DNA from: Flectonema sp. DT1601
Taxonomy: Eukaryota; Euglenozoa; Diplonemea; Diplonemida; Diplonemidae
Length of the DNA stretch: 64,000 bases
Direction: 5' to 3'
NCBI GenBank assembly: GCA_964019425.1
Contig: OZ025802.1
Coordinates: 558,001-622,000 of the forward strand
The notes beneath the pieces are model-generated. The model did no database searches, was not told the DNA's origin, and saw only the letters and a program-made list of their open reading frames with translations. Shown here piece by piece: positions 59,063 to 64,000 of this stretch; position 1 is the first letter of the stretch, and each line of letters begins with the position of its first letter. The position numbers and the translations under genes are program-made.

Positions 59063-60277
59063 CTACTTCGCTTCGAATAACTCATCAGTGTTGGATATGT
59101 ATTTATTAGCCCATTCAGGTATGTCAGAAATGACATCAAGACTCACAGAAGGAATTATATATCTCAATGCGTGAAGATGAATAGAGGGTTCTAACGTCGG
59201 AATTGGACGTGTATTTTCACCCTCAAGTACCCGTTTAACCCATTGACACTTTGGACACCATTCTTGAAAACTTTCCTTTAAAATCAATCTCAACGCTCCG
59301 TCATCAGAATCTTTATACAATTCAGGTTGCAGTAAACTATCCTTCACTGGTGATGCTCCGTAAATCATATCTCCAACTATTGGGAATCCCATGGAACTGA
59401 GGTGGACTCTGATTTGGTGTCGATGACCAGTTTCTGGAGATGCCAATAGAAGAGTCGTCCCATCTTCAAGTGTTTTTATTGTTTTAAATGAGGTATTAGC
59501 TGATTTAATATTATCAGTTTCCTTTATAATGTAGTCAGGAGGATGAGATACCGCTTTGTTCAATTTTGAATCCCAAGAAATTCTCAGATCACACGTAACT
59601 TTATTATCTGAAGTTGGAGGTAATCTACCATGAATACGAACCAAATACCACTTCTTAGCTAGTCTGTTTCTTAAATCATTCATAGCCAACCTAACGTGTT
59701 TTCCACCACGTGCTAATATAAGGATACCTGAAACAGGAGCATCGAGCCTATGAACAGGATGTAATTTACGTGAAGCTCCTGGCCTTAATTGAGGAGACAG
59801 TTCATGGATTGCGATGTCAATTATGTTATTAATACCGCCTTGAGAATCTACGCAAGGGATACCTGCTGGTTTATTTATTATAATAAAGTTACCAGTGTCT
59901 TTTATAAGAGTGGGTTGTGTTCCAGATACAACTCTTTCGTGGACGTGTTTATTCATTCTGATTTTGTCTTGTTCTTTTACTGTAAAAGTTTCTTCAGGGA
60001 CATTCTCAAAGTCGGATGTAAAAGGCCCATCGTCTTCTTTGTGAGTTTTTCGTCTTTTCAGTGATATCCTACCTCCCTCTACTTCTCCTTGCCAGTGTCT
60101 CTTTGATTCATCTAAATCCTGCATGCCTCTTTGCAATCGGAATGTCTCTCCAAGAACTTGTGAGATTTCCTTCCCGCTGTGATCTCCCTTCACAGAATAC
60201 GTCTGGTTTGAGATATATGGAACGACATATCTCAATCCATTCACAGTCACATACTCTGATGGTCTGTACTTCAACAT
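59063..60277 (-). CDS. RluA-family RNA pseudouridine synthase (RPUSD2/PUS9-like)
   Basis: 404 residues, one exon. It isomerises uridine to pseudouridine in RNA. The catalytic aspartate is D179 in HPVHRLDAPVSGIL, the basic/aromatic loop is TGHRHQIRVHL and the family motif INKPAGIPC (135-143) precedes it. The N-terminal YVVPYISNQTYSVKG segment and the C-terminal CPKCQWVKRV plus SIHLHALRY segments follow the eukaryotic RPUSD2/PUS8-PUS9 group, whose known target is U32 of tRNAs, so tRNA is the likely substrate. A Lys/Arg-rich KRRKTHK (74-80) could be a nuclear signal. The ATG at 60277 is used; the GTG codon just before it is not a eukaryotic start. TTCTTCTTTTATAATTGCAG ends 18 nt upstream. Confidence 0.9.
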   Translation of the reverse strand: MLKYRPSEYVTVNGLRYVVPYISNQTYSVKGDHSGKEISQVLGETFRLQRGMQDLDESKRHWQGEVEGGRISLKRRKTHKEDDGPFTSDFENVPEETFTVKEQDKIRMNKHVHERVVSGTQPTLIKDTGNFIIINKPAGIPCVDSQGGINNIIDIAIHELSPQLRPGASRKLHPVHRLDAPVSGILILARGGKHVRLAMNDLRNRLAKKWYLVRIHGRLPPTSDNKVTCDLRISWDSKLNKAVSHPPDYIIKETDNIKSANTSFKTIKTLEDGTTLLLASPETGHRHQIRVHLSSMGFPIVGDMIYGASPVKDSLLQPELYKDSDDGALRLILKESFQEWCPKCQWVKRVLEGENTRPIPTLEPSIHLHALRYIIPSVSLDVISDIPEWANKYISNTDELFEAK

Positions 60278-60280
60278 CAC

Positions 60281-60705
60281 ACACTAAATAATTAGCTGCA
60301 ATTATAAAAGAAGAATGATAACACAACAAGTAAATTAGAACCGACTAATTACATTCACAGAACCAAACTCATCATCAGAAGTAGTCAAGTGAAATACCTA
60401 TAAAACAAATTGAATCATAGAGTATACAATACTCAATAGGTTTATTAATCTCTATATCTCATTTTCATCTCTCTCGAATTAGTTCTTAACGACAGTAAGA
60501 ACATAAAAGTTAGTAACAGAGGTTAGATATAATGATTAGTAGTCAGTTAGCGTGATCATCATAAAAAATAAATAATATAATCAAATCAATGACGAAGTCA
60601 GTTAGAATATAATTTTGTTTGCTATCATCTCTAAGACTGTAGTGTCTGAGATCACAACAGGAAAGTGTAATGAAATTTTTTTTTTAAAAAGTTTTATAAG
60701 ACGGG
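60281..60705. other. Spacer between DUF218 and pseudouridine synthase genes
   Basis: About 425 nt, AT-rich, without a supported gene. It contains a pyrimidine-rich stretch ending in GATCTCAG at about 60649 (minus strand) that could serve as an acceptor for an alternative last exon of the DUF218 gene. Confidence 0.45.
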
Positions 60706-61887
60706 CTACATATCACCCAACACAGTGTATAACACGACGGCTAATACCTCTCGTATGGTCTCTCTTAAGAAATCAGTGGCCCAATCGTGGTGTCGCTTTG
60801 GAGGTTTAACTCCAATAGACCTGACTATGATGTCTGAACCTTCAGAGAAAGCAGAACAGGACTTTAGAATTCTAAAAGACTCGATTGGTGATGTATTCCC
60901 TTCTAGTGTCGCAGTGGTAATATGAGGTGGTCCAAAGTAATCCCAATCATCTTCACGAGAAGAGTCTTTCCAATCAAGGAGGAGAAGAACTTCCTTATCG
61001 GGTTGGATTGTTTTATCACCCAAACTTAGACGGATAGTTTGCATGTTATTGTTCTTCATGTTCAGTTTATAATCAGATAGTGAAAGTAGTTTGTTACTCG
61101 TAATGATTACTCCGCATACTTTTGTCGAAATTGAAAGGTCGACAGCCCAGCTGAATTCGTCAATTTTATCATATCTTTGATAGTAATCGTATTTTGGACA
61201 GCTTCGAACAATCGTCGGCAACCAAACCCCATTACGTAATGTGATTGTCGGCCGTGGTAAACTTTCACTTATTAAGCTTCCACCTATTCCACTTATTATG
61301 AAATTACGACTAACGAACTCATTCATTGCCGCTATCTTTCTGAACACACCAACAGCACGAGTTTGATGATACAAATTAGTAGTTATCATTATTCTTTTTA
61401 TCTTATTAAATTTTTCATCATTCATTAATAATCGAAGTGAGTAAATAGCATTCTCCTTCGTACTAGTGCTGCCAAATTCTTGAAACGTCGGAATATCTGA
61501 ATCATAACATCGAGATAGAAATTGATACATCGAAGAAGCTTCGGAATTTCCGTGTATTTTCCAGTTTAACGGATAGCCTCCTGAAACTATTATATATTTA
61601 GCAGCTTCGTATTCTTTTACTATGTCATATGCTGTGTGTATTCTCTGTTCTAACATTTCTGTTGGGGTCCCGTCACTTCGAAGTTTATATCCGAGTATGA
61701 TGACAACGGTTTCTTCTGATCTAATCCCCTTTATGTATAAACTCTCTGTATTATCTGATAATAAATGTTCCAACCAACTTGCTACGAATCCTTTCTGCAA
61801 CGGTGCGAAATTCTTCCGAAGAATACATCCACTGAGGATTGCTAGCAAGACAACAACGCATGAGAGAGGTTTTATAATTTGATTCAT
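60706..61887 (-). CDS. YdcF/SanA-like (DUF218) secreted or membrane-anchored protein
   Basis: 393 residues as read. Residues 1-22 are a signal peptide or anchor (IIKPLSCVVVLLAILSGC). Residues about 58-210 are a DUF218/YdcF domain: VVIILGYKLRSDGTPTEMLEQR, YIIVSGGYP, SEASSMYQFL, the STSTKENAIYS segment and IMITTNLYHQTRAVGVF match the conserved GG, E, T-x-EN-A and Y-H-x-R-A positions. The biochemical role of this family is poorly known; bacterial members are envelope proteins and some bind S-adenosylmethionine. The C-terminal 180 residues are unrecognised. The last codons overlap a GTATTAG donor-like site, and splicing to an acceptor at about 60649 would end the protein in RETLQS instead of VLGDM. 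TTTTTCCAG lies 3 nt before the ATG. Confidence 0.82.
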   Translation of the reverse strand: MNQIIKPLSCVVVLLAILSGCILRKNFAPLQKGFVASWLEHLLSDNTESLYIKGIRSEETVVIILGYKLRSDGTPTEMLEQRIHTAYDIVKEYEAAKYIIVSGGYPLNWKIHGNSEASSMYQFLSRCYDSDIPTFQEFGSTSTKENAIYSLRLLMNDEKFNKIKRIMITTNLYHQTRAVGVFRKIAAMNEFVSRNFIISGIGGSLISESLPRPTITLRNGVWLPTIVRSCPKYDYYQRYDKIDEFSWAVDLSISTKVCGVIITSNKLLSLSDYKLNMKNNNMQTIRLSLGDKTIQPDKEVLLLLDWKDSSREDDWDYFGPPHITTATLEGNTSPIESFRILKSCSAFSEGSDIIVRSIGVKPPKRHHDWATDFLRETIREVLAVVLYTVLGDM

Positions 61888-62069
61888 ATTCTGGAAAAAC
61901 TGAATGTGTTTATGTTCCGCTCATTTCTCCCCCCCTTTTTTTTTTTTTTTGATCTGTTTATAAAAGAAAATAGGTTACTTGACTGTATGCGATTATTAAC
62001 TTCAAAAAAGAGAAATTGAGTAACGTGCACCCAAAGAAGAGGTAAGTTTTTTTTTCACAAAAAAAAAAA

Positions 62070-62104
<35 letters not shown>

Positions 62105-64000
62105 TATCAATCGATACGAATATTTCACATCAGCAAAAGTGTGTATTAAGATGTAGTGTGATTACTTCTAACAGTTTAAAACTTCATCAAGATACCGTCT
62201 TGTTTAGATTGTATTAGTTGTATTGAACAAAGACGGTTAACTAGATTCAAAACCAGGGAATTTATGCTTACAGCCAATACCGTAAGCTTCTCACTAGCTA
62301 TCTAATTAAGATATCACTTTTTTTTTTTTTTGTGTGTTTCTTTTTTTTTTTGTTAGAAAAACCTCAGCCATAACGTAAGTGAAATTGGTACTATCCAGAA
62401 AAAAACGTTTTTATTCCAATGCTCTGTAAACCGCGTCTTTGACTTACGTGTCTAAACGTCTACTGTATTATTTAAAGTTGCTTTGGTTGTATTGAATAAG
62501 ACGGTTGATTAGGCCTCAGCCATAACGTGAAAAGGTATACCGCAGTGGTTGTATTTGTAAAATTGGCCTGACAATGAGATTTAAAAATGATTTCCTTGTT
62601 GACCTTAAAATCCACTGCTTCCCTTTTTTTTTTAAAGAGAATTTTTAAAAAAATATATACTTCTTCCTTGTTTGCAACCTGATGGGAACTTCCAGATAAT
62701 ACTCCAGTTGTATTCGCAGAGGGTGGGGGAACTGTATGTTCGATTTTGTAAAAATTACAACTGTGGTGTATCATAAAAAACATAAATATAAATTAGTATT
62801 AGTTTCAGATACAGTGACTAAGGTTAATGCTCAACTTAGCATAATAAAGTAGCAAGGGGGGAAGGTGAGTTATCATAACAAAATTATCAATTAATCAATC
62901 AATTGAGCTTAGTTAAGCTAGCAATTTCAACAAGTCACTGAGAACAAGTTAAAGTTAGAGGCTCAAAGAGAATGGGGTAGCTCTTCAAAGCTCCTCAATA
63001 GCAAGGTAGTAGATGCAACTCAATCCCTGAAAGGATTATTTAATTTCAGAACAGGGCATACAAAATCAAGAGATCTGTAACCACAATGTGTTCACCATAA
63101 CTGGACCATTAGCAGCAAAACTTTGTGAAAAAAAAAAAAAAAAAAAAGAGCGGAAAAGAAAGAAAAAAAAAAAAATTAAAATAATTACTTATTTATAACG
63201 TGACATGTTATGTACTAATTAAATAAATAAATAAAAGTGAAAACTGGGGGATGGGGTAGGGAATTTAGATAAATAAATCAAAGGAAAGGTTTTTTTTTTT
63301 TTTTAAATGTATTAATTTCCTGAACTAAGACATCCACGTTACCTTGAGTTGTGATATTCCGCAAATTGGAACTATTCACCTTCTACTCAACTCAATAAGA
63401 CCTCAGTGGGAGGGACCTGTACCATAGAAAACTGTAAGTGAATTCAGGTATCCCTTAGCCCTTTAGCCAGGCTAACCGATGCTTGTTTTCTTCTTTAAGG
63501 GTGAGGGAGAGGGAGGGGAAAAAAAAACCGATCGGTAAGGTTAAATTAGTACCTCTATTGACATTCTTGCACGTCAATTAGAAAGCAAAGGAATATAACT
63601 AGGCATAGTATGCAAGACAACAAAAGTGATAGTTGGGAAAGGAAACAACGCAAGTAATAGCGACAGCGGTGTTTACATTAATGCAAACAGAGGTCAACTT
63701 AGAAGGTCCAAATCATTGCAGATAGATATTCTATTTTTTTTTTTTTTTTTTTTTTTCTTTTTCCTTGTTTTCCATTCCCCCACACCTCTGTGAATTTCAA
63801 TGACTGTAGTACTGTCAGCCACGAGGACAGATTTCAGGGAAGGAGGAAAAAGAAAAAAAAAATATATATATATACGGAGAAGACGTTACAAATAACGACA
63901 AAGGAACAGACTCATAATAGCATCCGGTCTTTTATTCGTCAATCTAACGAAGAACAGAAATATGACGAAGAATTACTAAAAGTGTGATACCTGCCCATCC
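61888..64000. other. Right-edge intergenic region
   Basis: AT-rich DNA upstream of the DUF218 gene. It has long A/T tracts (61935-61950, 62066-62101, 63125-63147, 63731-63756), one hairpin-repeat copy near 62.8 kb and an (AT)n patch near 63861-63874. Short protein-like plus-strand stretches (around 63330-63430 and 63600-63730) have no start codon or known family and are not called. Confidence 0.5.
62720..62860 (+). repeat. Dispersed hairpin repeat, copy 5
   Basis: This is the most diverged copy. It keeps the G-rich left edge (GGGTGGGGGAACTGTATGTT), TTGTAAAAATTACAACTG, arms TGTATC (62767-62772) and GATACA (62808-62813), the right-hand AATGCTCAACTTAGCA and a terminal G run near 62856. The inner arms have decayed while the outer arms remain paired. 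Confidence 0.68.

Noticed and set aside
1-64000. CRISPR arrays, bacterial operons or insertion sequences
   Set aside because: Spliced genes, eukaryotic protein families and AT-rich spacers show nuclear DNA; no spaced identical repeats of CRISPR type exist.

Overview
This is nuclear DNA from a unicellular eukaryote. Coding regions of moderate base composition sit in very AT-rich intergenic DNA full of poly-A and poly-T tracts. Short GT-AG introns (61-75 nt, one of 241 nt) with a yeast-like GTATGT donor can be read directly because the protein frame resumes exactly across them. TAA, TAG and TGA all end genes, so the code is standard. The lineage cannot be fixed from the sequence. A CDK20-type kinase and a WD40-PDZ protein would suit a flagellated protist. 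The one-strand gene order and the acceptor-like AG just upstream of nearly every ATG recall groups that trans-splice polycistronic transcripts, but no spliced-leader gene was seen.

Every confident gene lies on the minus strand, so transcription runs right to left. Block A (61.9-55.5 kb): a YdcF/DUF218 protein, an RluA-type pseudouridine synthase, an ACAA2-type thiolase, a doubtful small cysteine-rich gene and an RBPMS-like RNA-binding protein. A 14.8-kb stretch without a supportable gene follows (55.5-40.7 kb); it holds homopolymers, a 0.6-kb tandem duplication and one copy of a dispersed hairpin repeat. Then come a large PAN/apple-like surface protein (40.7-37.2 kb), about 4.6 kb of mostly non-coding DNA with a candidate structured RNA, two more repeat copies and a small gene or gene relic, then two related cold-shock-domain genes (32.5-28.5 kb). 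Block B (27.0-1 kb) is compact: a divergent Old Yellow Enzyme homologue, a CDK20-like kinase, a 2657-residue RBR ubiquitin ligase, an ankyrin protein, an actin-related protein, a Tudor-like protein, a WD40/PDZ protein, an EF-hand NADPH oxidase and the 5' part of an MMPL/RND transporter.

Several open frames that look like separate genes are exons of one gene. The ubiquitin ligase has four exons joining a UBA-like N-terminus, SH3-like and KH-like modules, a MIB/HERC2 domain and an RBR plus ZZ C-terminus. The WD40 and PDZ parts are one 1204-residue protein. Each cold-shock gene gives a 341-residue protein with two cold-shock domains and an intron at the same place.

No tRNA, rRNA, CRISPR array, insertion sequence or recognisable retroelement was found. 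The least explained items are the five-copy hairpin repeat with a compensatory base change, the candidate structured RNA near 36.5 kb and the domain combination of the ubiquitin ligase.
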